In this document: positions 10,863 to 23,107 of the stretch, in pieces
Layout of the letters: each line of letters begins with the position of its first letter
Position numbering within the stretch: the first letter of the stretch is position 1
NCBI GenBank assembly: GCA_013398955.1
Contig: VWPU01009590.1
Location: 66,822-130,821, forward strand
DNA: 64,000 bases
Direction of reading: 5' to 3'
Origin: Callaeas wilsoni
Lineage: Eukaryota > Chordata > Aves > Passeriformes > Callaeidae
Made by a program: the position numbers and the translations under genes
Notes under the pieces: generated by a model
Told to the model about the DNA's origin: nothing
Databases searched by the model: none
The model's input: the letters and a program-made list of their open reading frames with translations, nothing else

Positions 10863-13800
10863 AAACTCCAAAACAAGTACTACAACAAAAAAATCTGAGG
10901 TATGGTAGATGATTTTTTGGAGGTACTTTCCTCATTTAATTGGTATACAATAACATGATCTCTTGCCCTGAAAAGACTGCTTTCTTTCTTAGTGGACATA
11001 GGAACCTTCCCCAACAAGTATACTTCATCAGTGAGTATGGTGCAGTGACGTGGAATATCTGGGTGCCTTGCTCTGCTAAAGATGCCATATTAAAGTAAGC
11101 AAAAGTATCTGCTAAATCTATAATGCAGATTTGAGCAATACGAATGAAAAGTACTCCCTTTCCTCAAATTCTGTTGTCCAAGGGCTCAACAAAAATGTTT
11201 AGATGATAAATTGCTTCAAAAATCCAAGCAGTATTGTCACAATGGCAGACAGTTCTCACCTCAAGGAATTTTCATTTTGAGCCTCAAACAGTAACTGTAC
11301 TTTACAGATTCAGCAAGGATCTGGTAAAAATGAATCTAGCTTTTTTGACAGCAGAGTCCTTGCAGAAGTCAGATATAGCTGAGTACTCTGATCAGGAAGA
11401 AGAGAGAGTTTGGGGGTTTGATCCACAGGTAGGAATTCGATATCAAGATTTTTCTTGTGTGGCTGTCATCCAACACACCCAAGCAATCTTAAAATGACCT
11501 TGAAACATCTACTAACCAGGACACTTTGTTCTGTTGATACATGCTGCAGTGCAGCGTGTTGTGACAAATCCTAATAGGGATACAGAGATTACAGAACTGA
11601 TGCCACAGCCTTTTTTCTTTCTATCTATGAAACAAAAGGATTCAGTAAACACCCAGATTCCCCAGCACAAACACGTAAACCATGGAAGAGCTGTATTCCC
11701 AGAAAATATCTAAAATTCATCCACTTAACTGAGAGCTGGAAGTTGCACAGTGCCTGACAGCTGGGACTATTGAGTCTGAGACTGGTGTTAGCTCCACCAA
11801 TAGGCTCCAAGTAGGGAAATACCATCCCCACCCTCAGCCCTTTCTGCCTAGACAGAAATTACTTACCTCATCTTTTAATTATTTGGGATAAATTTACTAG
11901 GGAACTCCTGGATGTGCCTTTTCAAGGTCAGTGTGCCAGCCCACATAGCTTTGGAAAGTGCAGAAGAGTTTTTACTTAGCTACTCCAAGAAAATGATATG
12001 TCATCTGAAGGAAACATCTTAGATATTTTCAGCTATATGAGCAGCCTATGGCTTTTCATTTATTGCCCCTTTTTTTCCGTCTCGTCTATTTTTTAATTTT
12101 TTTATTTGTATGTACACATATATACAGATAGAATTCTCTTATTCCAAAATGTACTTCTGTCAATAGGACTAGTCAAACATTTATGAGGACAAATTAATTC
12201 TTGCTAAACTGAATTCCATGGGATTAATGTACTGATATTACTATATTTACATTTTACATATTGGTCAAAAGTGTGGGCAGAGAGGCAACTATTGCTATGT
12301 AAGTGTTCATTCCATATTCAGGTAACTTTGACTTAATAGAAACCAAAGCCTAGAAGTTTTTTATTGGAATCTCATTTTTCATCCTCATTCTTTCAGTCCC
12401 ATTTTTGCTAATGCAAGGAGAAGCCAAGGCAAAGTACTAAACTATAGGTCTTCTCAGCTTATCTCCACAAAGGTTCTGTGCTCCCTGGAACTCTCACCAT
12501 TTCCAGCTAACAAAACTCATCATATAAGAGTTATGTGGGCCTAGCTTTGGATTACTCACAGACTAGCTGTGTATGAGCTCCTAGAAAGTGCCCCATATTT
12601 TGACCATATATTCCAAATTTTCAACTGAATATTGACTACATCACCAAATGGTCTCCTTTACAGAAGAAAAATATAAAGAACATACGCTGAATACATTTTG
12701 CAAAAAAATATCATTTTCCCAAATGTTTCACTGACTAGGTCTTCTGGACATAGACAATTGGATCCAATATTTCTGAAGGGAGCAAGTCCTAAGCCTCCCT
12801 CTAATTTTAGAGCAGTAGAGGTTCTATTCCTGGCTTTATGGAGATCAAAACCACTAAACACAAACTCCTGGAGAAAAGTATATTAAAAAGTTATTAAGTT
12901 GATAGGGTAAGGTGCTGATAGAATGCACAATTTTCTTTTTAAAATACTTTTAAATCCCTCTTCTCTTTTATTCTTTTCTCTCAATTTTGTTATCACTGCT
13001 TGACATAATAAACAGATTAAAAAATGCCTTACAAGTTCACACCTATTATCTATAATGCACAGTAACTTTTCTCTGAGAATGGTTAACGGGGACCACCTAA
13101 GGAGAAGTATTGAGAAACAGAATTATTACAAAACAAAACTTCTCCAAAACCTCTTCCAGTGTCCATGATTTTAACTGCAGGACCTCCTGAGCCAAATATC
13201 TCCTCTCTGTGTTTAACCAAGCACACTCATTTTTTCCCAATTCATCGTTCAATTGCTTTGAACATCTTCAGGCAATCTTTGTAATCTTTGTGATCTTCAG
13301 GAATTCATGTGCTGTGTGGAAAGAACTTTACACATTTACTGAAAAACATTTTCCTCTTTATTTTGAGAATACTGTCTTGCTATTTCATTTGATGCTCCAT
13401 TGTTTTCATACCATGGGAAGAAAGAGTAATGCCTTATTCACATTTTCCACACCACTCATGAGGGGATATTATGTTGTAATCTCCTTCAGTGTAACTCATT
13501 CCCTGGGGAGAGTTTTTAAACTCAGGACTTACAGTTCTCATGTGGAAACCATCTCATGCCTTTGCTGATGCAACAAATATTTACTAAGTAGCACTCAAAA
13601 TCCGTGACAGACACTTCCTCTTATTTTGGTCTGTTTCACTAGAACCCATCGCACCTGTCACACTCTTCACAAATAGCATAAATTAATTGGAAACAGTTTT
13701 TTAAAACACTTGCCTTTTTATTTTGCAAATGCAAACAAAGCATCTAGTGAACTGTAAAAGAGAAGTGGTAGATGGCCCATCAGATTTTTACCTGGTCAAT

Positions 13801-14854
13801 CCTCCTCTTAGACTGAGTCATCACCATCACTTGAAGTTACAGAGATGACTTAAAGGCATAGATTTCATCCTAGACTTTCTATAAAATTATTAAAGTAATA
13901 AAGGGAGCAAATTTATTTTCAAGGACATTTTGCATTCACCTGTCTCATAGGTAAATGAAAACCACTTGTGTCTATTATTGATTAAGAAATAGTTGATCAT
14001 TATACTAATGATTTTTTTCATGCCACTGTTGAATCAGAATTACTTTAATAAGGCCCATAAGGGACACCTATGATAATAAATCTGAGAGCATAACATGTTA
14101 ATACACACAGGAATAAATGTGGGTGTTTAAACATGAGCCTTTAAAATTAATTCTACAAGCAGACAGACCAGGGTAAAATAAATCACTATTGTTTTAATTT
14201 TTACTAAATTATTCTAGCCAACATTAATCAAAAACTTGATATTTATATTTTATTTTATTTTCAAAGGGCGTGAATAGCACTGTCTAGACTTACTATACTT
14301 TGATTCATAGTTGCTATGGCAACATGTGTAACTTATTAATCTTCATATGTGAAATATTTCAAAAGGACAGATTACCTTCGTGTTAAAAATGCAGTTAGTT
14401 TTAAATATTTCCCTGTGATGAAGCAGACTGCTTATAAAAGAGCAAATATAGTCAGAAAAATTAGGTCTTCTGAAATGTCTAGTAGGTGCCCCAGAACTGA
14501 AAGCCAGTCTGAAGCTACAAATAAACTAATAGAAGAAATTTATAAAATTCTATATAATCTTTTAAATGGTTAAGTATCTTGACTTTGTGCGGATGTTTTG
14601 CCTAAAAACCTTTCTGGTCCACTGTCATAAGTAACACAAAGCTGTACAAAACAATGGAGTGCAAGAATGACCCGAGAAAAACACGTAGCTATGCAATATT
14701 AATAGAAGAGACCACAATTGTGTGCACTGAAGAGGGAAAAAGTCTCTGTACATGACGTTGCACCACTGAAATCTTTCAGTTTTCTGTGAAGCAGAAAGGG
14801 CTTTCTTAAGTAATGATGGTGGACTTCAGGAAGTTAAGATATTTTTGCAGTACC
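10863..14854. other. Anonymous non-coding stretch
   Basis: About 4 kb without a supported gene or recognised repeat. The longest open frame is 119 codons at 13209-13568 on the + strand. It is rich in Phe, His and Ser, typical of chance AT-rich translation, with no domain I recognise. Confidence 0.5.
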
Positions 14855-14960
14855 CTGTGAGGTCACTGTTAGAATCTGCCTGCATGTTTTGTCTCCAGGC
14901 ACTGTCTTTCCTTCAGCAGACATTCAAAATTCTACAGAGAGCACAGTGTCTCAGTGCTTT
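14855..14960 (+). mobile_element. Possible very old CR1 fragment
   Basis: The order of words gtaccctgtgaggtcac, then gtttt-gtctccaggcac, then agagagcacag parallels the CR1 segment that reads gtactcagtgaggccac...gttttggtctccac...gagagtgcag. Divergence is high, so this is tentative. Confidence 0.35.
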
Positions 14961-16027
14961 AATAACTGACTAAGTCAACAGGAGACCTTCAGGGACATTC
15001 GTACAGTTTAAGACATTTGCACTGAAAGGCAAGAGGCTGGGTAATTTGTCAAAACCATATGTTCCAGTACATAAATAATTGTTTTGTATAAAATTCACTG
15101 AGAAATAAAGAAAGACAAATCCATATTAAGACATTGTCAGGAATCACCCAAAAAAAAATTGAAAAAAAATTTGAAAATCAGGCCACCTTTTCATATGTTT
15201 TGGAGACATTGTAAGTTAACATTTGTTAAGAATATTAGTAGGTTTCTTTTATTAGGAAATGTTTTGCCTCTGAATAAGAAAGAAAGCTGATAGAGTATCT
15301 TAGTCAAATCTGATGATAAAGTTGGTTCCTACTCAGTAACTTAGGAAATTAAAACCACTAAATCTAGGATTTTCTCTACTGGGACTTATTCTGGTCCAAT
15401 ATGCAAATTGAGGATTTATAAAGGTTTTTCTGAAAGAAATAGGGAAATGTCAGCTACAATATCTTGCTAGAGTTCTACTGAATCTATTAACCCTGCCCAG
15501 AGAATATAATGTTGCAGTTATCTCATTTACAATGTTATTGTATATGATTCAGGACCATGGCACCAAATCTGAAGCCAAGGTGTGTATTTTTTATGAAAAA
15601 TTTACATGTCTATGATTTTTTTTTTCCTCATTCAAGAAACATACCTAAAAATCTATTTACAGTATTTCAACTTTATAGAAAACAGAACGTAAGAAAACAA
15701 GAGATGGTGTGAAAATGGACAGTATCTTCAGACGTCAATGAATATTTGCAATTAAGCTAGTGTTTCTCACTTCTAATTAAGCAATATGAAGCATGAAATA
15801 CATTCAGTAAGTCTGAAATTACATAGATACTGAGAGATTCTGATGGAGGCAAGCATAAAAAGAGAAGGTTTTTGTGCAAAATGAAACAAAACACTCTGAA
15901 AACACTCTGCAAACCACTCCCATAACCTGTTTTCTTTAGAGAAGAAATTGGTTTACAAATTTATTAAGTGTCTACAAATTGAAAAAAGAAGGTCTTTTCT
16001 GACCTACAACATATTGTGAAGTTCCTT

Positions 16028-16029
<2 letters not shown>
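14961..16029. other. Anonymous AT-rich non-coding stretch
   Basis: No gene, no clear repeat. No frame of 60 codons or more is present. Several A or T homopolymers of 8-9 bases occur. Confidence 0.5.
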
Positions 16030-16084
<55 letters not shown>

Positions 16085-16099
16085 TTTATTATTTATTTT

Positions 16100-16157
<58 letters not shown>
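16030..16157. repeat. Long poly-T tract (T50, AT-interrupted centre, T56)
   Basis: Fifty consecutive T (16030-16079) are followed by a 22-base centre of T runs broken by single A residues (16080-16101), then fifty-six T (16102-16157). No retrogene or SINE body flanks either side in the orientation a poly-A tail would need. I therefore call it a simple repeat. The exact length is likely to be unreliable in any assembly. Confidence 0.9.
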
Positions 16158-16158
<1 letters not shown>

Positions 16159-16624
16159 GGTAAGTCTCAAAATCTTGCAACAATAGAGGTAATTGTTAAT
16201 TTTAAATGATGATTCCTTGTCATTTTTCTGCCTTTTTAATTTACCAGTTTTGTGCTTATATTTCATTCTCATTAAACTCCAAACAACACAGTGAATCAGA
16301 ACAGATTCTGAAGATGTGATACTGTTTCCATGCCTTTCCCAAGCGTAGAGAGAGAGTGGAAGAATATGCAGAGGATGCTGCCCACCCCATCAGGAATGAC
16401 CATGTCCAGTTCACACACAATGTGGCCCTATAGATATCACAAAGCTTATCTTTAAAATGGTGTGCAAGAAAGAGTGCTAGGTATGGATTTCCTCAGTAAT
16501 AAAACATGTCCCACTTCTGCCTCTCTGGCACAGAGATTTATGGAAAATCTCCTAAATAGTATGTAGTCCACTTGTAATCAGCATAGGCTACATCGAATAA
16601 AAATACGTAACACACTCTAGCAAC
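16158..16624. other. Anonymous non-coding stretch before a CR1 copy
   Basis: No gene or recognised repeat in about 470 bases. Confidence 0.45.
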
Positions 16625-17409
16625 CTTCCGTGATGGAGTGACTGCATCAGAATTCCAGGGAAGACCTACAGATGTCATCTATCTATGCTTCTGTCAGGAC
16701 TTTCGCAATGCTCACCCACAACATTCTTGCTGATAAAATAACTTCATCTCAGCCACACTCAATACACTGGTGGTTGAAAAATGGGGCATGAGCCATCAAT
16801 GCACCCTGGCAGGTCAGAAAGCCTGTCTGAACCTGGGCTGCATCCAAAGCAGTGTGGCCAGCAGAGTGAGGGAGGTGGCTCTGCCCCTTGGCTCTGCTCT
16901 GGTGAGACCATGCGTGGAGAGCTGTGTCCAGCTCTGGGATCCTCAGCACAATAAAGATGTGGACCTCTTGGAATGAATCCAGAGGAGGCCCACAAAAAAA
17001 GTGGCTAGAATACCTCTCCTGTAATTAAAGCCTGAAAGAATTAGAGAAGAGAAGGCTTCAGGGAGACCTACTGCAATGTTTCCATATATCAACAGGGTCT
17101 ACAAGAAAGATGGAGAGTGACTATTCACAAAGGCTTATAGTGACAAGATGAAGGGCAAGACTTACACTGAAAAAGGATAGGTTTAGATTTGAAATAAAGA
17201 ACGAAGTTTTTACAAAGAGGTTGGTAAGGCACTTGAACAGGTTTACCAGAGAAGCTGTGGATGCCCCATCATTGGAAACATTCAAGGCTAGGCTGGACAG
17301 GGCTTTGAGAACTTGATCTAGAGAAAGACTACTCTGCCCAGAATAGTAGGGTAGGACTGGATGACCTTTACATGTTCCTTCCAATCTAAGCCATCATGTG
17401 ATTCTATGA
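16625..17409 (+). mobile_element. CR1 LINE, 5'-truncated with internal deletion
   Basis: The left part matches the CR1 reverse-transcriptase region encoding a DVIYLDFCKAF-like stretch (gaagacctacagatgtcatc, then cacaacattcttgctgataa). After about 16740 it jumps to the post-RT region (catgagccatcaatgcaccc, agtgtggccagcagagtgag). It then runs through the usual 3' end, with accagagaagctgtggatgc, ggctggacagggctttgaga and tggatgacctttacatgttc, closing in gtgattctatga at 17398-17409. The catalytic RT segment is missing. Overlapping frames of 60-87 codons here are CR1 shadows. Confidence 0.92.
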
Positions 17410-18154
17410 ACTGCTTCAGATTTATTTATGTTTGTAACCCTGGTTGTCTGGTGTGAACTGGCAATGTGCAATAAATGTCTGCATAAAGCATTAACTACTT
17501 AATCCAGGTGGGTTTTGCTTTAAGTCAGAGTCAAAGTGGTTTTACAGTTCTAGTAGTGGGAATCTTAACTGACAGTTTGAACTGAGTTATTGAAGAAAGC
17601 TGTTTATCAAGTATCAGATACTACGTATCAAATAAAAACATTCTGATGCATTTTTTTTGTCCCAGAGTTGATGCAATGTAAGCATTCCTTCATCTTAAGG
17701 AATTCCATATTTCTTCATGCAGAATTTTTTTTTTAAATTCTATTTCTTGAACATATTTAGGATTAGTGTTGCTTGCATTATGTGAGTAATTTAGAGTGGT
17801 AAGGCATGGTAATTTGATTTACTGTAGTTGGGCCTAGCTTTGGTTCATGCATGTCATTTCCACTTTCAAAACTATAGGAATTCATATTTGATCAGTATTA
17901 GTTCAGCTTTTCCAGCTAGCTCAATATAAACTGTCGTTTATTGAACAATTTCCCTACCAAAAAATGACAAAAGAGTTTTTCTTCTCTTTTAAAGGTAACA
18001 AATGTAAGATTACCTCAGAGCTTGTTCATCTGCTGGTGTATTTCTATTCTTCCTGAAAAGTTTCATGCATGCAGAACGACATGCTAATAACATATATTAA
18101 AAAGAGCTGATCATTTTCCATTTCATGATAAAAAAGGCAAATGTATGTAGTGAT

Positions 18155-18205
18155 CCAACCGAGAAGGTAGTGAGGTACTGGAACCAGTTGCCCATAGAAA
18201 TTGTA
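18155..18205 (+). mobile_element. Possible CR1 scrap
   Basis: gaaggtagtgaggtactgg followed by aaccagttgcccatagaa parallels the CR1 3' region that reads gggtggtgaagcactgg...acaggttgcccagagaa. Only about 50 bases align, so this could be chance. Confidence 0.4.
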
Positions 18206-20096
18206 TTTGAGAGTGATGTCATGCAAGGATTTAGATTATATTTTCTGAGACATCGTTTGTCTTAATAGTTCATGCACGGTAACTAGAGGTTGATAACAGA
18301 TCTGTAGCAGAATCTCACCATGCACAGGTTCATAATGTTTAATTTCATCTGGTCCTGATCAAGATCTATAAGCAGCAATCACACAAACTTGAGTGTGAGT
18401 CCAATATTCAGGTTCATGTTTGTCACAGGCCAATACTGTCCATGGGTCAGCCTATTTTCATCAGCAGTAAAAGATAAATGTGTTGATTAACATGTGGATG
18501 AAGACAAGCACAAGCAAGATCGAGATGGTGTTGGTAGACAAAGAAAGAAAGAGACTACCTTAGGTATGGAAAAATTCCTGGCTGTCATAAATTTCCTTTC
18601 ACTGATGGACTACATCCAACTCAAAATGTAAAAATGGTCTTAGATTCATCCTCAACACAAGACTTTTTTTTAGCAGTATGAGTTTCATGATACCTATGAT
18701 AATCTACAAAATTCAGCTCCTCCTGATTCTATGGATCACTGAACTCAAGACTGCTTGCTATATTTTTGTAATGGGCCAAAGAAAAAGATTTGATTGCAGA
18801 AGATTTGTTTTTTCATGCTCTTTTTTCCCACTGAGGTTCAAGGAAATAAAGCTATGAGACTCACATCTGCAAGAACTTTTATTCACTCAGGACTTAGCAC
18901 CACCATCATCTTCTGCTAGCTTGTAATTTCATCTGCAATTTTGCTGAGTGATGAGCAATTAAAATACTCATCTTTTTACATACCTTTAAAATTCACAAAA
19001 CCCACAAGTTATAAGTATTAACACCTACAATATGGAGTTATGGTGATCTTAATAAAATGCTGTGAAAAATGAATGAGTAATATCTGAGGGTTGAAAGATT
19101 AATTACTACTTTCTTTCACTCAATAAAGATATTTTAAATTCCCCATTTGTGAACAATGAAATAAAATGTGTTGAACAATAAAGTAAGGTCATAATTTTGA
19201 TATCTCTTACTAACTCTGCATTGTCTGGCTTGAAGCAGTTTATCACAAAGGGGTTGTTTTGATACAGAAAAGAACCCTTATCGATAAATTAATGTTCAAT
19301 ATCTCAAGAAAACAGATTTCATAAACATGTACATATTTAACTAGGAAATAGAGAAGCTACAAAAGGAAGTATAATTCAGTGGAAAATATTAACACTGGCT
19401 TATTAAATGGCCTGCCTTGAATGCTCTACCTCAACTATATAAAACCAGAAAATACAATTATTGAAGAAAAATTACGTATCTGTTCTATTCACCAAGTTAG
19501 TGTGATGAAAATATTACAACACGACAGTAACAACCAGAAAGCAATTAACAGTTATGCCACAAGTGATCAGACTTCCTAGCTCAAGATCATCAAACACACT
19601 GTTCTAGGAAATCAGGAGTGCAAGCAAACTGGTCAGTCACATCTCTGTTATCATCACCTGAAATTAGTAATAAAAGCCCCTCACTACTTCACTTCAGAGA
19701 ATAAATTCTGACGAAATTTGCTGAGGAACAATCCTTACAAATACTAATATGTCCAAATCTGGCTTTACCTCTTAGAGACACACTTGCCAGTTAGGAAATT
19801 CAATGCTGAGATTTCATCACCTTTCTCATTCATGGGTGCACAATGTGAATTATAATATAATTCAATCAGATGGTTTAGGTTGAGGTAAATATAGAATTAT
19901 AATTATTATTTGAATGAAATAACCAGAAGAATTCAGTTGCTTTGACAGCTTTTCTTCTTCCTCTTGCAAAGAAGCAAGACAATGCTTCTTACAATCTTCC
20001 CACATTTTACACTGATTCCTGCAGAAGTTGTTGTCACAACCAAACTACACTTTCTTAATTTTTTTTCTCTCTGTAACTGCTGACTTTTATTATTGT

Positions 20097-20135
20097 AAAA
20101 TCTTTGGGATATAAAATCTCTGGGATATAAAATCT
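20097..20135. repeat. Short tandem repeat, 16-bp unit, about 2.5 copies
   Basis: The unit aaaatctttgggatat is repeated as aaaatctctgggatat (one change) and then aaaatcttt. Confidence 0.85.
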
Positions 20136-22025
20136 TTACTTTGAAACTCTCCCTTCTCATTTTACTCAACAACTCTCAGTAGCGCAGGTGGGCTTTCACA
20201 TTGCGCAGTTGTGTGGACCTGACCGAAGCAAGCACAGGATCAGAAGGGTCGGCTCCAGTCAGTGGTGGGAATGAAGATCTTTGACAGTGTAATGACAATG
20301 CCTTGGTCCCTGCTCCAAACAGCTGCTTGACAGAGACTAGAGAAAGAGTCCTAAACCTAGATGGTCTGAAAAACTTCAGGCATAGATTTCTTTTATTCAG
20401 ATTATACTTGTGTTCAGGATTTAGTGTTTATATAGTTAATAAAAATGAAAATATGCAGATATTTACACTTGGTATTACAAATATGCTACTTGGAATATTT
20501 GTAAACCTAGCAAGGAAAAGTTTACAGTGACCTTTTCTTCACTTGGCTTTCTTTATCTGCATAATAGTATGAATAATCATTCCAAGATCAAGCTTTTCTT
20601 GTCCTAATGCTGCCAAGACCTATAAGACAAAATAGAAATGAAAATTAAAACAAATCAGGATTACAAAAGTAAACATAAAAAACCAAAAAATCATAGGTTT
20701 ACTCTAACAACGTTGAATATTATGGAAATAATTGGTTTTGACACTGCAAAACTGTTGGGGGGAAAAATATGCTTATGGGTTAATGTTTCAACTTTTAAAA
20801 CTGCAAAAGCTTCCTTCAGAATTGAAAGTCACTTGAACAAAAATGTCACTCACGTGCTATATTTATCCTACCTTGTTTTCTGTAGCAATAACATACCTTC
20901 CTGGGGCTGAATTTTTAGAACAGCTGTGTTAGAGACATCTCTTTCTTTTGTAATTCTGAAATGAAGCACCAGAATCCTCACTACGTTGATTGCAATTGTT
21001 TAAGATAACTTTTTTGCAAATTCATATTTCTGTATTTATTATCATGATGCATTTTGGGAATACATTGGCTAGGTACTTAAAAAGTAAACTAAAGAGCATC
21101 ACACATGATTTTCACATATTTCCATTCACCAGGTTCTAAATGTTTTTAATCATAGACAGAAGTGGTGAAGCAGACTTGTATTTTAGCTGAGTTTGGATTG
21201 TTTCTATGGAATTTCCTCAAATAGTTTCCTCTGTCTAGCCTATTTTTTTCAGTATCAGCAACTATAGTACTTCCACACTGACTGCAGACTAGTATAACGG
21301 ATTTTAGCTGGCTTCGTCAGTCCTTTTGTGATGCATAGTGCATTTTTCCAGTGCAGATCTTCACATTCTACCACTGTGTTTAAGAATTCCTCTACTCTTT
21401 CTCACAAGCAGCCTTGTGACACCCCTTAATCCATGTTTTTCCCAAGCGGAATATTTTTCTTTCTGTCACCCCTTCAAATTTGAATTTTCTAAGTCTTTTT
21501 GCATTATACTTGCCTGCCTACAAATTACCACAAGTTTATAAACATCTCTTTTAAATATTTTCTTTATATGATGTGCAAAAAGTGTATTGTAGAAGCAAGA
21601 AGCTAGCAAGCAAGCAAGAGAAAGGGGGAATAGAAACTACTAATAATAGCCCTAAAGCTCATTTCTAATATAATTTCCAACATCTGTATTATGATATAAA
21701 GTTCTGCTTAAAAAAAAAAAAGCAGATTGGAAAGCTAGCAGACAGATTCACAACTTCAGATATATAAAAGTAAGTTCTTAATATATATCTTACTTGAAGT
21801 CAAACTTAGGTGAGAGCAAGGACAATTATCATCACCTCTGCTTCTACTTATTTCCACTAACCATCGGGTCAGGGAAGCAGAAGTAGCCAGGAGCATGAGC
21901 TTTTCTTAAAGTATACTTCCAGGCTTCAAGCCCACTTTTATTGCATGTCCAGACCAGGCAGATTCTGACCCATACGTGGCCTTCTGTAGAGTGATTTGAC
22001 AGTGTTTGGTGTGTCCCTGGCAAGT

Positions 22026-22030
22026 GCTTC
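22026..22030. repeat. Left target-site duplication of solo LTR copy 2
   Basis: gcttc immediately precedes the LTR TG and recurs exactly after its terminal CA at 23099-23103. This is a perfect 5-bp duplication, as expected for ERVL-like integration. Confidence 0.8.
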
Positions 22031-22211
22031 TGTGTTGGTTTTGCGCGGCCTACTTTCTGGGGGGAGGAAGCGGGGCACAGAGGTGGCTTCTGTGAAATAT
22101 GCCAGAAGCTTCCACCACGTCCAGCAGAGCCAATCCCTGATGGCTCTGAAGATGGACATGCCGCTGGCCAAGGCTGGGCCAATTACAGATGATGGTAACA
22201 CCTCTGTGATA

Positions 22212-22220
22212 ACATATTTA
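22212..22220 (+). promoter_or_regulatory. TATA-like box of LTR copy 2
   Basis: acatattta followed by agaag is shared with copy 1 at the equivalent place, about 180 bases from the LTR start. Confidence 0.5.
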
Positions 22221-22918
22221 AGAAGAAAATCAAAACGAAGGTGGTGGTGCAGTTTTAATTCCAGCCAGAGAAGAGAAGAAGGTGAGAACATGTGAGGGAA
22301 AACAACATGGCTACACCTAGGTCAGTGGAGAAGGAAGGAGAGAAGGTTCTCCAGGTGCCGGAGCCGAGATTCCTCTGTAGGCCATGGTGAAGACCATGGT
22401 GAAGCAGCTGTGCCCCTGCAGCCCATGGGGATCCACGGGGAATGCAGAGATCCACCCGCAGCCCGTGGGGGAGGTGCCGATGCCGGAGCGGGTGGATGCC
22501 TGGAGGAGGCTGTGATCCAGTGGGAGACCCTGAAGGGAGAGGGGGCCCTTGATTCCAGGCTGGAGCAGCCTGTCCTTGGAGGACTGCATCTCATGGAAGA
22601 GAGACCCATGTAGCAGCAGTTTTGGGAGGACTGTCTGCCGATGGGAGGGACTCACGTTGCAGCAGTTTCGGGAGGACTGCTGTTTGTGAGAGTGGACCCA
22701 CGTCAGAGAGGTTCACGGAGAACTGTCTCCTGTGGGGAAGGACCAGAACAAATTCTCTCCCAGTAAAGTGGAAAAAAATCTCGGTGATGAACTGACCAAG
22801 ACCCCCATGTCCTGGGTTGCCCTGCTCTGTCAGTGGGAAGGAGGTAGGGGTTGGGGGAAGAGAAGGTGTTTTTAACGGCTTATTTTACTTCTTATTATCT
22901 TGCTCTGATTTTGTTAGT

Positions 22919-22924
22919 AATAAA
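22919..22924 (+). promoter_or_regulatory. LTR polyadenylation signal, copy 2
   Basis: An AATAAA hexamer about 180 bases from the LTR end, followed by a T-rich stretch and gcctgttttgccc. Copy 1 has the same layout. Confidence 0.6.
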
Positions 22925-23098
22925 TTCACTTTGTTTCTCTAAGTCAAGCCTGTTTTGCCCTTGGTGTGTTTTCTCCCAGTCCTTATCTCAACTCATGAAC
23001 ACTTCATTAAATTTGTCTCTGCTCTGACCAGCTGTAGCAGAGAGTTTGTGAGCAGCTTTCATGGGTGCCTGGCGTTTGGCCAGTGTCAAACCACAACA

Positions 23099-23103
23099 GC
23101 TTC
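23099..23103. repeat. Right target-site duplication of solo LTR copy 2
   Basis: gcttc, identical to 22026-22030. Confidence 0.8.
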
Positions 23104-23107
23104 CTCT

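Larger units (their letters stand above)
17410..22025. other. Non-coding stretch with minor repeats
   Basis: About 4.6 kb without a supported gene. It holds a possible CR1 scrap (18155-18205), a 16-bp tandem repeat (20097-20135), a CpG-containing patch at 20175-20300 with no recognisable identity, a short AAGC run at 21605-21619 and a 12-A run near 21710-21721. Open frames are at most 112 codons and have no recognisable content. Confidence 0.5.
22031..23098 (+). mobile_element. Solo LTR of an endogenous retrovirus, copy 2 (ERVL-like)
   Basis: A 1068-bp element starting TGTGTTGG and ending ACAACA, flanked by perfect 5-bp repeats. It aligns with copy 1 (3658-4985) over nearly all of its length. 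Shared blocks include ccagcagagccaatccctga, cacctctgtgat, the catattta promoter box, gttcac-ggagaactgt, the AATAAA region and the terminal tggccag...gtcaaacc. It has more intact CpG and fewer indels than copy 1 and lacks the ~225-bp segment at 3858-4085. No internal retroviral genes adjoin it. The overlapping frames of 95-117 codons on both strands are not genes. CR1 sequence starts within about 10 bases of its right duplication. Confidence 0.9.

Noticed and set aside
16030..16157. Poly-T read as the poly-A tail of a minus-strand processed pseudogene
   Set aside because: The sequence right of the tract shows no coding or 3' UTR resemblance, and L1-type retroposition that makes such tails is not active in birds.
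3653..23103. The two LTRs as the ends of a single 19-kb provirus
   Set aside because: Each has its own 5-bp target duplication, they differ in length and divergence, and the DNA between them holds CR1s and unique sequence but no retroviral genes.
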